DNA of 64,000 nt from Sphaerothrix epifaneia (GCF_042788235.1 NZ_JBHZOL010000004.1:100063-164062); one strand, 5' to 3'. Shown: positions 33,380 to 43,538, counted from the first letter of the stretch. Numbers and translations: made by a program. The notes: generated from the sequence alone by a model not told the origin.

Positions 33380-36300
33380 CTAGTGAGCTTCAGACGCTAC
33401 CTTTTTAACCGGAGGATGCTGCTGCAAAACTTGTTTGAGGTAGTGCCCTGTATAGGAGTTAGGGTGAGCGGCGATCGCTTCTGGTGTTCCTTCGGCAATG
33501 ACTTCGCCACCGCGATCGCCCCCTTCTGGGCCTAAATCAATAATCCAGTCGGCTGAGCGAATGACGTCGAGATTATGCTCAATCATAATCACCGAATTGC
33601 CCTTATCAACCAGCCGTTGTACGACATCAAGCAGCTTATGAACGTCATAAAACGACAGACCAGTTGTGGGTTCATCAATTAGATAAAGCGTTTTGCCGGT
33701 TGAGCGGCGAGCCAACTCAGAGGCTAGCTTCATCCGTTGAGCTTCACCCCCCGAAAGGGTTGGCGCTGTTTGCCCCAAGCGCACATAGCCCAAACCAACA
33801 TCAACCATTGTCTGCAGGCGGCTAATGGCCTTCGGAATATTCTGGAAAAAGTCAGCGGCTTCCTCCGCTGTCATATCTAGCACTTGGGCAATCGTCTTGT
33901 CTTTATACTTAACCTGCAAAGTTTCACGGTTGTAGCGGGCACCTTTACAGACCTCGCACTGCACATAGACATCGGGTAAAAAGTTCATCTCAATAACGTT
34001 GACCCCCTGCCCACCACAGGCTTCGCAACGCCCCCCTTTAACGTTAAAAGAAAACTGCCCAGGCTTATAGCCCCGCGCCTTGGCTTCAATCGTTTCGGCA
34101 AACAGCTCACGAATAACGTCAAATACCCCGGTATAGGTTGCTGGGTTAGATCGCGGCGTTCGGCCAATAGGAGACTGGTCAATCACAATGGCTTTATCCA
34201 GCGCTTTTAGCCCTTTGATATCCTCCATTTCTTTTGGCTGGGGCACTTTGCGGCCAAAGTGATGTTGCAGAGCCGGGTGTAGCAGCTCGTTGACCAACGT
34301 AGACTTGCCAGAGCCAGAAACGCCTGTAACGCAAACCAGCATTCCTAAGGGGATGTCAACGCTCAGGTTTTTGAGATTGTTGCGGTAAGCCTGTTGGATT
34401 TGGAGCTTGCGGCCATTGCCGGGGCGGCGTTCAGCCGGAGTGTCAATTTTGAGGCGACCCGAAAGATAGGCTCCCGTGAGTGAATCTGTTGCCGCCAACA
34501 GGGCTGACAAATCGCCTTGCGCCACGATACTACCGCCATGAATGCCAGCACCGGGGCCAATATCGACTAGGTGATCTGCTGCTCGAATGGTGTCTTCATC
34601 GTGTTCGACCACAATTAAGGTATTGCCCAGGTTACGCAATTTGTGCAGGGTTTGCAGCAGGCGATCGTTGTCTCGCTGATGTAGACCAATGCTGGGTTCG
34701 TCGAGGACGTAGAGTACCCCTGTCAGCCCTGAGCCAATTTGAGTGGCTAGGCGAATACGCTGGGCTTCACCACCCGATAGGGTCATAGCCGTGCGATCGA
34801 GTGTCAGGTAATCTAAGCCCACATCTAGTAAAAATTGCAGTCTGGCACAAATTTCTTTGAGAACTAAGTCGCCAATTTGCATTTGGCGGTGAGACAGCAG
34901 CGGCGGCGCTCCCTGGTCGCCCACTAGGGCTTTAATCCGGCTGAGGCAGTCGCGAATCGAAACGCTGGTCAGGTCGTGAATGTTATAGAGGCCAATGCGG
35001 ACGCCCAGGGATTCGGGTTTTAGGCGGGTACCCTGACAAACTTCGCAGGTTTGGTTGACTAAGTATTTTTCTAACTTTTGTTTGTACACCTCGGAATTGG
35101 TTTCGCGATACTGCCGCTCTAGCATCGGCAAAACACCTTCGTAACGACGGTGGTAGCCGCGCTGTTCTCGGTAGCGGGAGTCGGTTTCGATATAAATTTT
35201 TTCGTCAGAGCCATGCAAAATAATCTGCTGCTGGTCTGGGGTAAGCTGTTCCCAAGCTGTTTGTAATTCAAAGCCAAATGCCTGCCCGACGCTGTAAAGC
35301 AAGGAAAAGTAATAGGTGTTGTCTTTTTCAGACCAAGGTGCGATCGCAGCATAGACAGGCAACGTCGGATCGGGGATCACCAGTTCGGCAGAAAACGTGC
35401 GCAGGCTACCCAGTCCATGACAATGGGGGCAAGCTCCATAGGGAGAGTTGAAAGAAAACAGACGTGGCGAGAGTTCTTCCATCACAGCCCCATGTTCGGG
35501 GCAGGCAAAGTTCTCAGAAAAAACCAGTTCACTGGGAGTGCGATATTCGGCGGTCACTTCAGCGGCGATCGCGCTCGACGCTTGATCGGCAGGTAGCCGA
35601 TCAGAGAGAGACATCACCTTTTCCGCCGACTGCGCCGCATTTTCGACCAGTTCTATAATGGCAATTCCTTCTGACCGACGCAGACAGGTCGCTAGCGAAT
35701 CGGCTAGACGCTCTTGCAGGCCGTCTTTTTTAACCAGGCGATCGACAACTACCTCAATATTGTGCTTGTAGTTTTTGTCTAGTTCAATGTTGTCGCTCAA
35801 ATCGCGAACATCACCATCTACCCGCACCCGGACAAATCCTTCCGCAGCTAGGGCTGACAGCAGCTTTTTATGAGTCCCTTTTTTGCCCCGAACAACCGGA
35901 GCCAAAATTTGAAAACGGGTGCGATCGGGCAGCGCCATCACCTGATCGATCATTTGGTCAATGGTTTGAGGCGCAATAGAGCGATCGCAGATGGGGCAGT
36001 GCGGCTCCCCCGCGCGGCCAAACAGCAGTCGCAGATAGTCGTAAATTTCTGTGACGGTTCCTACGGTAGAGCGAGGGTTATGGGAAGTTGACTTCTGGTC
36101 GATCGAAATGGCAGGACTTAACCCTTCGATCGCATCGACATCGGGTTTATCAACCTGTCCTAAAAATTGGCGGGCGTAGGCACTGAGCGATTCTACATAG
36201 CGGCGCTGTCCCTCAGCAAAAATTGTGTCAAAAGCCAGCGACGATTTGCCCGATCCAGATACACCCGTAAAGACAATCAGGCGATTGCGGGGTAGCTCTA

Positions 36301-36442
36301 AATTGATATTTTTTAGGTTGTGCTGCCGCGCCCCTCGAATGCGAATAATATCTTCCTGAGCCAAAACAGCAGGCGAGTGCCCATTCCGTCCATTTTGAGT
36401 TTGAGCGGCTTGAACTGTAGAAATGGGATCGCTTTGAGACAT
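33380..36442 (-). CDS. uvrA: Excinuclease ABC subunit UvrA
   Basis: DNA damage-recognition ATPase of nucleotide excision repair, about 1020 residues. It has two ABC modules (GVSGSGKSSLAFDT near the N-terminus and GVSGSGKSTLVNELL in the second half), zinc-finger cysteine pairs (CPICD, CEVCQG, CEACGGQG, CEVCKGARY) and signature LSGGEAQRI/M. ATG 36442 is used. A GTG at 36469 extends the frame by 9 codons and has AGGAGG only 1 nt before it, which is too close, while the ATG has that site too far away. The true start is unsettled. Confidence 0.96.
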   Translation of the reverse strand: MSQSDPISTVQAAQTQNGRNGHSPAVLAQEDIIRIRGARQHNLKNINLELPRNRLIVFTGVSGSGKSSLAFDTIFAEGQRRYVESLSAYARQFLGQVDKPDVDAIEGLSPAISIDQKSTSHNPRSTVGTVTEIYDYLRLLFGRAGEPHCPICDRSIAPQTIDQMIDQVMALPDRTRFQILAPVVRGKKGTHKKLLSALAAEGFVRVRVDGDVRDLSDNIELDKNYKHNIEVVVDRLVKKDGLQERLADSLATCLRRSEGIAIIELVENAAQSAEKVMSLSDRLPADQASSAIAAEVTAEYRTPSELVFSENFACPEHGAVMEELSPRLFSFNSPYGACPHCHGLGSLRTFSAELVIPDPTLPVYAAIAPWSEKDNTYYFSLLYSVGQAFGFELQTAWEQLTPDQQQIILHGSDEKIYIETDSRYREQRGYHRRYEGVLPMLERQYRETNSEVYKQKLEKYLVNQTCEVCQGTRLKPESLGVRIGLYNIHDLTSVSIRDCLSRIKALVGDQGAPPLLSHRQMQIGDLVLKEICARLQFLLDVGLDYLTLDRTAMTLSGGEAQRIRLATQIGSGLTGVLYVLDEPSIGLHQRDNDRLLQTLHKLRNLGNTLIVVEHDEDTIRAADHLVDIGPGAGIHGGSIVAQGDLSALLAATDSLTGAYLSGRLKIDTPAERRPGNGRKLQIQQAYRNNLKNLSVDIPLGMLVCVTGVSGSGKSTLVNELLHPALQHHFGRKVPQPKEMEDIKGLKALDKAIVIDQSPIGRTPRSNPATYTGVFDVIRELFAETIEAKARGYKPGQFSFNVKGGRCEACGGQGVNVIEMNFLPDVYVQCEVCKGARYNRETLQVKYKDKTIAQVLDMTAEEAADFFQNIPKAISRLQTMVDVGLGYVRLGQTAPTLSGGEAQRMKLASELARRSTGKTLYLIDEPTTGLSFYDVHKLLDVVQRLVDKGNSVIMIEHNLDVIRSADWIIDLGPEGGDRGGEVIAEGTPEAIAAHPNSYTGHYLKQVLQQHPPVKKVASEAH

Positions 36443-36538
36443 AAAGAAAGGGCTGGCTAAACGGCGCACACCTCCTCATGATAGTAAAGCGTTTCAGCCT
36501 CTGGGGTAGCACCGAACCAAATCTGGCCAAACTGTTCT

Positions 36539-38377
36539 CTATGCTGACTGGGGAGCAACATCACTGGCGGCGATCGCTTTTCTAGCTCTCAGCTTTGGGG
36601 AGTGGGTATCGTCTCCGTTCGCCATTTTTTTCAGGAGGCGTTGTCGGGCTTGCAACGTTGCTTGCAAGTCTGGTTTGATTTGAATGGCTCGATTATAAGC
36701 GGCGATCGCTCGTTGGCTGTCTTTGAGCTGCTCTAAAACTTTGCCTTGTTGGTGCCAAGCCCAGTAATTGTGAGGCTGGAGTTTAACCACACGACCATAC
36801 GCCAAAGCCGCTTTTTGATATTTACCAACTTTTTCTAAAACGTGCGCCAGCTTAAACCAGGCAACGTGATCTTCAGGCTGTAGCTTTACCACGCGGCTAT
36901 AAGAAAGGGCTGCCTCCCAATCCTGACCCAAGTTTTCTAAGGCCATACCCTGCATTAGCCACGCCAAAGCATCTTCAGGATTTTCTTGAATGGCTCGTTC
37001 GCAGGCGGCGATCGCCTCTTCGTAGTGCTGTAGTTGATAGAGATGGTCAACCCGCTTGAGCTGCAGCAAAATGGCTTTGCGGCGCTCTTTGGCTGACTGA
37101 AAATCGGGCTTGAGCTGAATAGCGCGGTTATAAGCTTGAATAGCCTCTTCTAGATCTTGTAGCTTTTCTAAAATCTGACCGCGATCGTGCCATACCCAAT
37201 AATTTTCAGGCTGAATTCGAGCTACTTCTTCATAAGCCGCTAGTGCCCCCTCATAGCGTTCTAGGGCTTCTAGGGCTTTCCCTCGCTTCAACCAGGCTAA
37301 ATAGTCATCGGGGCGTAGTTGTAGCACCCGGTCGTAAGCCACAATGGCCTCTTCAAAGTGCTGCAAATTCTCTAGTGCTAGCCCTTGCTTAAACCACACT
37401 TCATAGTTTTTGCTTTCAGATTGCAGCACTTTTTCGTAGCAGGCTAGAGCTTCGTGATAGCGATTTTGGCTAAAAAGCTCATCGCCTCGTTCTAACCAGG
37501 CTATATTTTCGCCCAGGGCAGGTAGGGTAGCGACTGGCTCTAAAGCCAACGTCTCGTTGGTTAACTCACTGAGGGCGGTCAATGCCTCTATTGCAGTGGG
37601 ATAGCGCTGGCGGTAGTCATAGCGCACCATTTTGTCCAAAACTTCGGCCATTTCTGGGCTGATGGCAACTTGTTCGCGCCAGAGAACTTCGCTATTTTTG
37701 GGATCTTTACGCAGACGCTTTGGCTCAATCCCGGTCAAGGCTTGAATGGCCAACATGCCAACCGCATAAATATCACTGCTCAAACAGGGTTGTCCGGCTA
37801 GCTGCTCATTGGGCATGTAGCCCATTGAACCAATAGCAATGGTGATGCTGAGCTGGCCGTCTTCCTCAATGGGTTGGTTGCTGACCTGTTTGACTGAACC
37901 AAAGTCAATCAGAATGATTTTCTGGTCAGAGTGTCGCCGAATAAGATTAGAAGGCTTAATGTCACGATGAATAACCTGATTTTCATGTACATAAGCCAGC
38001 GTTTTCAAAATATCTTGCAACAGCTCAATCACCTGAGATTCGCTCAGCAGATTATCCGGTGTTAGCTCATCGCTCAGCAGCACCCCTTCTATATATTCTT
38101 GAACCAGATAAAATTGCTTATTTTCTTCAAAGTGGGCCAGTAAGCGAGGAATCTGATTATGACAACCCAACTGATAAAGTGCTGAAGCTTCGGTATCAAA
38201 CAACCGCTGAGCCGCCTCAAAGGAAAGGCTATCTGTCACCCGGGGTTTGAGCTGTTTGACAACACATCTAGGCTGACCAGGTAGGTGCCAATCTTCTGCT
38301 AAATAGGTTTGCCCAAAACCTCCACCGCCTAAATGCGAAATGATCTGGTAACGCCCACCAAGTTTTTGGCTCAACAT
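36539..38377 (-). CDS. Ser/Thr protein kinase with TPR repeats
   Basis: A 612-residue soluble kinase. The N-terminal domain (about 1-270) shows the glycine loop GGGGFG (17-22), Lys41 in VVKQLKP, catalytic HRDIKPSN and DFGSVKQV in place of DFG plus a typical activation loop. From about 290 to 595 come roughly nine tetratricopeptide repeats, each close to YEEALAAYERALQ..PEDYLAW. This architecture is common in cyanobacteria. The TPR part probably recruits partners; targets are unknown. It lies 96 nt upstream of uvrA on the same strand. Confidence 0.93.
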   Translation of the reverse strand: MLSQKLGGRYQIISHLGGGGFGQTYLAEDWHLPGQPRCVVKQLKPRVTDSLSFEAAQRLFDTEASALYQLGCHNQIPRLLAHFEENKQFYLVQEYIEGVLLSDELTPDNLLSESQVIELLQDILKTLAYVHENQVIHRDIKPSNLIRRHSDQKIILIDFGSVKQVSNQPIEEDGQLSITIAIGSMGYMPNEQLAGQPCLSSDIYAVGMLAIQALTGIEPKRLRKDPKNSEVLWREQVAISPEMAEVLDKMVRYDYRQRYPTAIEALTALSELTNETLALEPVATLPALGENIAWLERGDELFSQNRYHEALACYEKVLQSESKNYEVWFKQGLALENLQHFEEAIVAYDRVLQLRPDDYLAWLKRGKALEALERYEGALAAYEEVARIQPENYWVWHDRGQILEKLQDLEEAIQAYNRAIQLKPDFQSAKERRKAILLQLKRVDHLYQLQHYEEAIAACERAIQENPEDALAWLMQGMALENLGQDWEAALSYSRVVKLQPEDHVAWFKLAHVLEKVGKYQKAALAYGRVVKLQPHNYWAWHQQGKVLEQLKDSQRAIAAYNRAIQIKPDLQATLQARQRLLKKMANGDDTHSPKLRARKAIAASDVAPQSA

Positions 38378-38730
38378 AGGGTGATGAGTGATAGATGCTG
38401 ACTTGAGACTTCATTGAAAGCAACAAGCCATCTGCAAAGAAAGCCGTGTAGCTAAGTTCCAAATGGAAATAGCTAAATCGCGAATGTTTTACCTGAGTCC
38501 GACCTTCATCCATCCTTATAGCAGCTAACTGACTGCTTTTGGATGAGTAAAATTGTTGAGTTCGTAAGTTTATTCTGACGCGAACAGCAGGGTCGCCCCG
38601 CCAAAACTCAGTAGACTTCACGGTATGTTTAAGGCGATGTCAAATTATATTTACACCTGCTTTAATCCCGCCTGAGGGGTGTTACCCCCTTTGATGGTTT
38701 TGATTACCTAGTCGAGCTAATGAGATTAAT
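38378..38730. other. Non-coding gap with a small hairpin (kinase 5' side / deaminase 3' side)
   Basis: A 353-nt spacer. It holds a GC hairpin, GGGGT (38676-38680) and ACCCC (38684-38688), which could end transcription of the deaminase gene on the minus strand. On the plus strand the stem is followed by TTT and then TTTT. The rest should carry the kinase promoter; no ORF or RNA gene is evident. Confidence 0.5.
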
Positions 38731-39984
38731 TTATCGTTTCCATTGGGTAATGGCGGGTTGAGTTTGAGCCAAAATCTGCCCCTGAGCGATGACTGTGCGC
38801 ACGACCGGACGCCGACAAATAGCCTCGTAGCGATCGCTAGCGTCGAGAATAATTATATTAGCGGGTTTGTTGACAGCTAAACCATAGGCTTCATTGAGCG
38901 ATAAAGTATTGGCTCCCTGCTGAGTCACCATGTCATAACAGGCATTGATTTCGTCGGTACCCGTCATCTGGCAGACATGGACAGCCATCCAAGCTACGTC
39001 TAGCATGTTGCCAGTGCCCAAACTGTACCAGGGGTCTTGAATACAGTCGTGCCCTAAGCTGACGTTTTGTCCGGCTTGCCACAGTTCTTTGACCCGAGTG
39101 ACCCCACGCCGTTTAGGATAGGTGTCGGTACGGCCTTGCAGGGTAATGTTAATCAGCGGATTGGCAATAAAGTTGATAGCTGTTCGCTGAAGAAAGCCCA
39201 TAAGTTTGAGGGCGTAGGCGTTGTTATACGTGGCAAAAGCGGTGGTGTGACTAGCGGTGACCTGCCGCCCCATCCCAGTTTGAATCGCCTGGGCGACGAC
39301 GACTTCTAAAAACCGTGATTGGTCGTCGTCGATTTCGTCGCAGTGAATATCGATTAGGCGATTGTATTTCTCTGCTAGTTCAAAAATGCGATGAACTGAG
39401 CGCACGCCATCTTCTCGCGTCAGTTCGTAATGAGGAATGCCCCCAACGGCATCTGCCCCCAATTTGAGAGCTTCTTCCAGCAGGGCTTCGTTGCCGGGAC
39501 TGGTATAAATGCCATCTTGGGGAAAGGCCACAACTTGTAGGGTGATCCAGTCTTTGACGGCTTCGCGCACTTCCAGCAGGCTTTGTAAGGCGATCAATTT
39601 TTTTTCGCTTACGTCGGCGTGGGTACGGACGAAAAGAACCCCTTGCTCGGCCTGTTGTTTCAGCGCAGCGATCGCTCGGGCTTTGACATCTTCGCGGCTC
39701 AAATTTTGCTTGCGATCGCGCCAAATCTCAATGCCTTCAAATAAGGTGCCGCTACGATTCCAGCGGGGTTGCCCAGCCGTTAGCACCGAGTCAAGATGGA
39801 TGTGAGATTCGACAAAGGGTGGGCTGACGAGTTGCCCCGCGACGTCAATTTCGGTAGGTGCCTGTGCCGGAAACTGAGGCGCGATCGCGATGATTTTGTC
39901 CTGGGCGATCGCAATATCAACCCAGTCATCTGCCGCTGCCCCTATCAATCGACATCGGCGTAAAACGATGGCAGGAGAAACCAT
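38731..39984 (-). CDS. Cytosine deaminase-like amidohydrolase
   Basis: Metal-dependent amidohydrolase of 417 residues close to bacterial CodA. Metal and catalytic residues are visible: ESHIHLDS (first His pair), DIHCDEIDDDQSR (His and catalytic Glu), ASHTTAFATY (His) and LGHDCIQDPWYSLGTGNMLDVA (Asp). It would release ammonia from cytosine, isoguanine or a related ring; the exact substrate is inferred. ATG 39984 is preferred to the upstream in-frame start at 40005. No cytosine permease is adjacent. It would fit a nitrogen-scavenging role. Confidence 0.88.
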   Translation of the reverse strand: MVSPAIVLRRCRLIGAAADDWVDIAIAQDKIIAIAPQFPAQAPTEIDVAGQLVSPPFVESHIHLDSVLTAGQPRWNRSGTLFEGIEIWRDRKQNLSREDVKARAIAALKQQAEQGVLFVRTHADVSEKKLIALQSLLEVREAVKDWITLQVVAFPQDGIYTSPGNEALLEEALKLGADAVGGIPHYELTREDGVRSVHRIFELAEKYNRLIDIHCDEIDDDQSRFLEVVVAQAIQTGMGRQVTASHTTAFATYNNAYALKLMGFLQRTAINFIANPLINITLQGRTDTYPKRRGVTRVKELWQAGQNVSLGHDCIQDPWYSLGTGNMLDVAWMAVHVCQMTGTDEINACYDMVTQQGANTLSLNEAYGLAVNKPANIIILDASDRYEAICRRPVVRTVIAQGQILAQTQPAITQWKR

Positions 39985-40018
39985 AAGATCTAAACCCTTG
40001 ATCAATCCATAACAACGC

Positions 40019-40085
40019 TATAGCTAAAGGCAAAAGCAGAAGGAAAGCTTTGCTACCAAAGGCTTTCAGAAATTGAAGTGTTTCA
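40019..40085 (+). repeat. Interspersed repeat, copy A
   Basis: The first 32 bases (TATAGCTAAAGG...GGAAAGCTT) closely match the start of copy B at 48179, with a short gap. The right part is diverged. It lies in the spacer between mreD and the deaminase gene. A third, inverted copy is at 59171-59240. Confidence 0.5.
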
Positions 40086-40270
40086 ACGCCTGTGCCTACA
40101 GCTATCAACCCGCCTAAAACACTTGCTAGGTTAGCATCTGCTGACATAGGTATTGAGCAAAATCAATGCCATAGCGCCTGTGTCTTAGGAAGAGGTTATC
40201 TAAGCGCAAGCTTAGTCGGTTTATCCTTAACCCAGATTGCTCAAAACGGGCTGAATCATAAGTCGTCTGC

Positions 40271-40846
40271 CTAGGTTGGTTCTACCAAGCCCTGCTTTTC
40301 CCACCAGCGGTTGAGCGGGTAATAAATTGCGGGTGCCCAGAGGCTGCTTAAAATGGCTGAGCTGAGGGCTACGCGCTGGTGATATACCCAAACCTGAGAA
40401 AGAGGAGGATAAAGCGAATCGGCCTGCACTAAATTATGCAAGCTGATTTGAATAGCCGTTACTGTCTCAGCCACTACCGCCATGCCAAACACAATTAGGG
40501 CAACCGATACAATGTCTTCTTGGATGTAGCGTTGCTTCTGTAACCGCGCCGTCAAAACGCCCACCAGCATGAGTGCAAAGGCATGCGTCGGGTGGGGAGC
40601 GGTCATTCCATCTTGAAGCAGACCCAAACTCAGTCCAGCGATCGCGCCTTCAAAAGCTGTGCGCTTAACGCTCCAGGCAACGACCCACATCAATACCCAG
40701 TTAGGCCCTACCCCCAAAATTTCCATACCCGGAACTCGAGTTGGCAGCAATAGCAAACACAGCAAAACCGAACCTACGGTGACCGCACTGTTCAAAAGTC
40801 GCCGAGTCCGGAGACTGCGAGGGCTGAGAGAGCCTGAGGTAGTCAT
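40271..40846 (-). CDS. mreD: Rod shape-determining protein MreD
   Basis: Small polytopic membrane protein of 191 residues with about five helices, part of the MreBCD elongation machinery. The pattern GVGPNWVLMWVVAWS...AGLSLGLLQDGM is typical of cyanobacterial MreD. ATG 40846 is preferred to the in-frame TTG 40855 and leaves 5 nt to the mreC stop. Third gene of mreBCD on the minus strand. Confidence 0.92.
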   Translation of the reverse strand: MTTSGSLSPRSLRTRRLLNSAVTVGSVLLCLLLLPTRVPGMEILGVGPNWVLMWVVAWSVKRTAFEGAIAGLSLGLLQDGMTAPHPTHAFALMLVGVLTARLQKQRYIQEDIVSVALIVFGMAVVAETVTAIQISLHNLVQADSLYPPLSQVWVYHQRVALSSAILSSLWAPAIYYPLNRWWEKQGLVEPT

Positions 40847-40851
40847 GCAAA

Positions 40852-41652
40852 TCAAAATGAAGAGTTTTCTAAGTTTTCGGTGAGGTTGGCACCCGGTTCG
40901 TCAGTATCTAGCTTTGGCTCAAAAGGATGTACCATCACCCACTCCAGCGCACTGATAGGAGAAGACAGTTGAATAACCGCTTCTGGAGCCGGACTTTTTG
41001 TTAAATCTAAAGATTCAATCCGGCCAATGGGAACATCTTTGGGATACAGACGGCTATAGGAAGAGGTCGTCACCACATCTCCCGGTTTGACATCCGGCAG
41101 CTTATCAAAAAACTCCATCACAACCCGGTTGCTCGATTGTCCCCGCATGTAGCCCATAGCCCGACTACGACTCACCTTCACCCCCACCCGACTAGTCGGA
41201 TCGCTAATCAACAAGGCCCGACTGGTATTGGGCGTGACGGAGACAATTCTGCCGACGAGTCCTCCCGGCCCAGTGACCACATACCCTACCCGGATCCCAG
41301 CCTGACTCCCTCTCGCAAGGGTCACTTGCTGCCACCAGTGGTCGGCACTACGACCAATAACAGCCGCCACTACGCCAGCTTCTAGGGTTGCATCCTGCGA
41401 ATCAACTAGATCCTTGAGCGTTCGATTTTGATTTTCTAACTCAATAATGCGCTCTTGCAACTCCAGGATGTAAGCATTTTCAATCTGCTCTGGTTTTGTC
41501 AAGCCAGGTTGAAGCGGGCGTGTCATCCACTGATAGATTTCGTAAACGGCGGCACCTTGAGTCTGCCGGATAAACCAGGCAGAACCCACTGCCAGCACAA
41601 TAAATCCGGTTCGTAGTGCATATCGATCCCACCAGCGACGCAGTACAAACAT
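40852..41652 (-). CDS. mreC: Rod shape-determining protein MreC
   Basis: Bitopic protein of 266 residues: one N-terminal helix (about 13-29), a short coiled coil (about 58-85) and a periplasmic beta-barrel region with VIGRSADHWWQQVTLARGSQAGI, GLVGRI and VVTTSSYSRLYPKDVPIGRI. It scaffolds cell-wall synthases with MreB and MreD. It lies 21 nt after mreB. The C-terminal tail is acidic and short. Confidence 0.95.
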   Translation of the reverse strand: MFVLRRWWDRYALRTGFIVLAVGSAWFIRQTQGAAVYEIYQWMTRPLQPGLTKPEQIENAYILELQERIIELENQNRTLKDLVDSQDATLEAGVVAAVIGRSADHWWQQVTLARGSQAGIRVGYVVTGPGGLVGRIVSVTPNTSRALLISDPTSRVGVKVSRSRAMGYMRGQSSNRVVMEFFDKLPDVKPGDVVTTSSYSRLYPKDVPIGRIESLDLTKSPAPEAVIQLSSPISALEWVMVHPFEPKLDTDEPGANLTENLENSSF

Positions 41653-41673
41653 AGAAGCTTTGCTTACCTACCG

Positions 41674-42717
41674 TTACAGACTGCGAGAACGGCCACTGAA
41701 GACGCGCTCAAGCTGGTTGAAGTTCTCCAAAACTCGACCTGTGCCCAAGACGACGCAGCTGAGTGGATCGGCAGCCACATGCACAACAATGCCCGTCTCG
41801 TGGCTAATCAACGTATCTAGGCCGTGTAGCAGCGCGCCACCGCCCGCTAACATAATGCCGCGATCAATAATGTCAGCAGCTAGTTCAGGCGGCGTCCGTT
41901 CTAGCGTGCGTTTGACCGCCTCGATAATAACGGACAATGGCTCAGACATACTCTCGCGAATTTCGGGTGCTTTGATAGTGACCGTCCGGGGCAAACCAGA
42001 AAGCAGATGTAAGCCGCGAACGTCCATCATCAGCTCACCATCATCTGGAGTGGGATAAGCTGAGCCAATTTTGATTTTGATTTCTTCAGCAGTACGTTCA
42101 CCAATCACGAGGTTGTGAACCTTTTTCATGTACTGCGAGATCGACTCACTAAGTTCATCTCCAGCAATACGGACGGATTCACTCAGAACTGTGCCTTGCA
42201 GACTCAGGACGGCAACTTCGGTGGTGCCCCCGCCAATGTCGATAATCATGTTGCCAGTGGGATCTGCAACAGGTAGCCCAGCCCCGATGGCAGCGGCGAC
42301 GGGTTCGTCAATTAGATAAACTGTACGAGCACCCGCTTGCTCAGCAGCATCCATCACTGCTCGGCGCTCGACGCCAGTCACCCCACTGGGAATACCAATG
42401 ACAATTCTGGGAGAAACCAGGGTTCGCCCTTCATGCACTTGGCGAATGAAGTGCTTGAGCATTAGCTCAGCGGTGTCAAAATCAGCAATGACGCCGTCTC
42501 GTAGAGGTCGAAGGGCTACGACATTGCCAGGGGTACGCCCTAGCATTTTCTTAGCTTCTTCACCGACGGCAAGCGGTTTTTTGTCATTCTGATCTATGGC
42601 GACGACCGAGGGTTCTTGCAGAACAACCCCCTTGCCAGACACATAAACGAGGGTATTGGCAGTTCCTAGGTCAATACCCATATCACGGGAAAAGGAGAAG
42701 CGATCAAAAAGACCCAC
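41674..42717 (-). CDS. mreB: Rod shape-determining protein MreB
   Basis: Bacterial actin of 347 residues that guides lateral wall synthesis. It shows the phosphate-1 loop DLGTANTLVYV near the N-terminus, phosphate-2 DIGGGTTEVAVLSL and the adenosine motif LAGGGALLHGLD. An amphipathic N-terminal membrane anchor is suggested by LFDRFSF. First gene of mreBCD, so its promoter lies in the 416-nt divergent region shared with ssb. Confidence 0.97.
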   Translation of the reverse strand: MGLFDRFSFSRDMGIDLGTANTLVYVSGKGVVLQEPSVVAIDQNDKKPLAVGEEAKKMLGRTPGNVVALRPLRDGVIADFDTAELMLKHFIRQVHEGRTLVSPRIVIGIPSGVTGVERRAVMDAAEQAGARTVYLIDEPVAAAIGAGLPVADPTGNMIIDIGGGTTEVAVLSLQGTVLSESVRIAGDELSESISQYMKKVHNLVIGERTAEEIKIKIGSAYPTPDDGELMMDVRGLHLLSGLPRTVTIKAPEIRESMSEPLSVIIEAVKRTLERTPPELAADIIDRGIMLAGGGALLHGLDTLISHETGIVVHVAADPLSCVVLGTGRVLENFNQLERVFSGRSRSL

Positions 42718-43133
42718 TAGCCTACAATGCCCCCAAAACGAGCGATTTCAATAAAAAACTTCCAGCATGGTGCTTGAGAAGTTGGTCGAAGTGGATTCTA
42801 TTACGTTTCGTATCGCGGCGTCTAGTCAAGGAAACTCTCTGGTCAAAAGAAACTAACCCCATCTGTGGCTGTAATTGAACAGATTGAATCCATTCACGGA
42901 TAATCAAAATGATTTGCTGAGTGGCATGCATGTTAGCAAATTTTGGCTTGAGAGCCGTTATTTTAGAAGCTCGACCGCTAAGGAAAAGCCCTAAAGTTAT
43001 GATCTAAACTGGGAATTGCAGAGCTGCAATTGTTTAATCAATTCATTGCTGAAAGGCGTTATCAGGGATAATTTTTGTCTTTTGAGCGTTTGTCAGTAGC
43101 TTTATTAGACTACGCACGGATAATCTTGAGTAT
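42718..43133. other. Divergent spacer mreB / ssb
   Basis: A 416-nt region holding the mreBCD and ssb promoters. A 69-codon frame on the minus strand (42722-42931) has no family resemblance and an unlikely composition. I see no tRNA and no strong hairpin. Confidence 0.5.
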
Positions 43134-43499
43134 ATGACTTTGAATACCGTAACTTTGGTTGGCCGCGTGGGAGGCGATCCCGATGTGCGCTACTTTGAGT
43201 CGGGTAGTGTGAAGTGCAGTCTGACGTTGGCTGTCAACCGTCCGACTAGTCGCACTGATCAACCGGATTGGTTCAATCTAGAGCTTTGGGGTCGTACCGC
43301 TGAAATTGCGGCCAACTATGTTCGCAAGGGCAGTTTGGTCGGAATTACGGGGGCACTCAAGTTCGATCGCTGGCAAGATCGCTCTACAGGGGTTGCCCGG
43401 TCACGCCCTGTTATTAAGGTCGATCGGCTAGATTTACTTGGCTCTCGCCGAGATAATGAAGCGCCGATGGCCAGTAATTATGAGAATGATGAGTTTTGA
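43134..43499 (+). CDS. ssb: Single-stranded DNA-binding protein
   Basis: OB-fold protein of 121 residues: NTVTLVGRVGGDPDVRYFESG, WFNLELWGRTAEIAANYVRKGSLVGITG and the final strand VIKVDRLDLLG. The C-terminal tail is short and ends in acidic DEF instead of the usual DDIPF, and the linker is only about 15 residues. It would coat single-stranded DNA in replication and repair. Monocistronic. Confidence 0.94.
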   Translation: MTLNTVTLVGRVGGDPDVRYFESGSVKCSLTLAVNRPTSRTDQPDWFNLELWGRTAEIAANYVRKGSLVGITGALKFDRWQDRSTGVARSRPVIKVDRLDLLGSRRDNEAPMASNYENDEF

Positions 43500-43538
43500 G
43501 TGCCTTGTCCGCAAAGTGTAATCATGAAAAACCGATCG

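Noticed and set aside
39926..40147. 73-codon hydrophobic frame overlapping the deaminase 5' end
   Set aside because: It overlaps a well-supported gene by about 60 nt, and part of it is the dispersed repeat copy A. The hydrophobic run alone is not persuasive.
42722..42931. 69-codon frame upstream of mreB
   Set aside because: No recognisable family, no ribosome site, and it fills the region where the mreB promoter should be.
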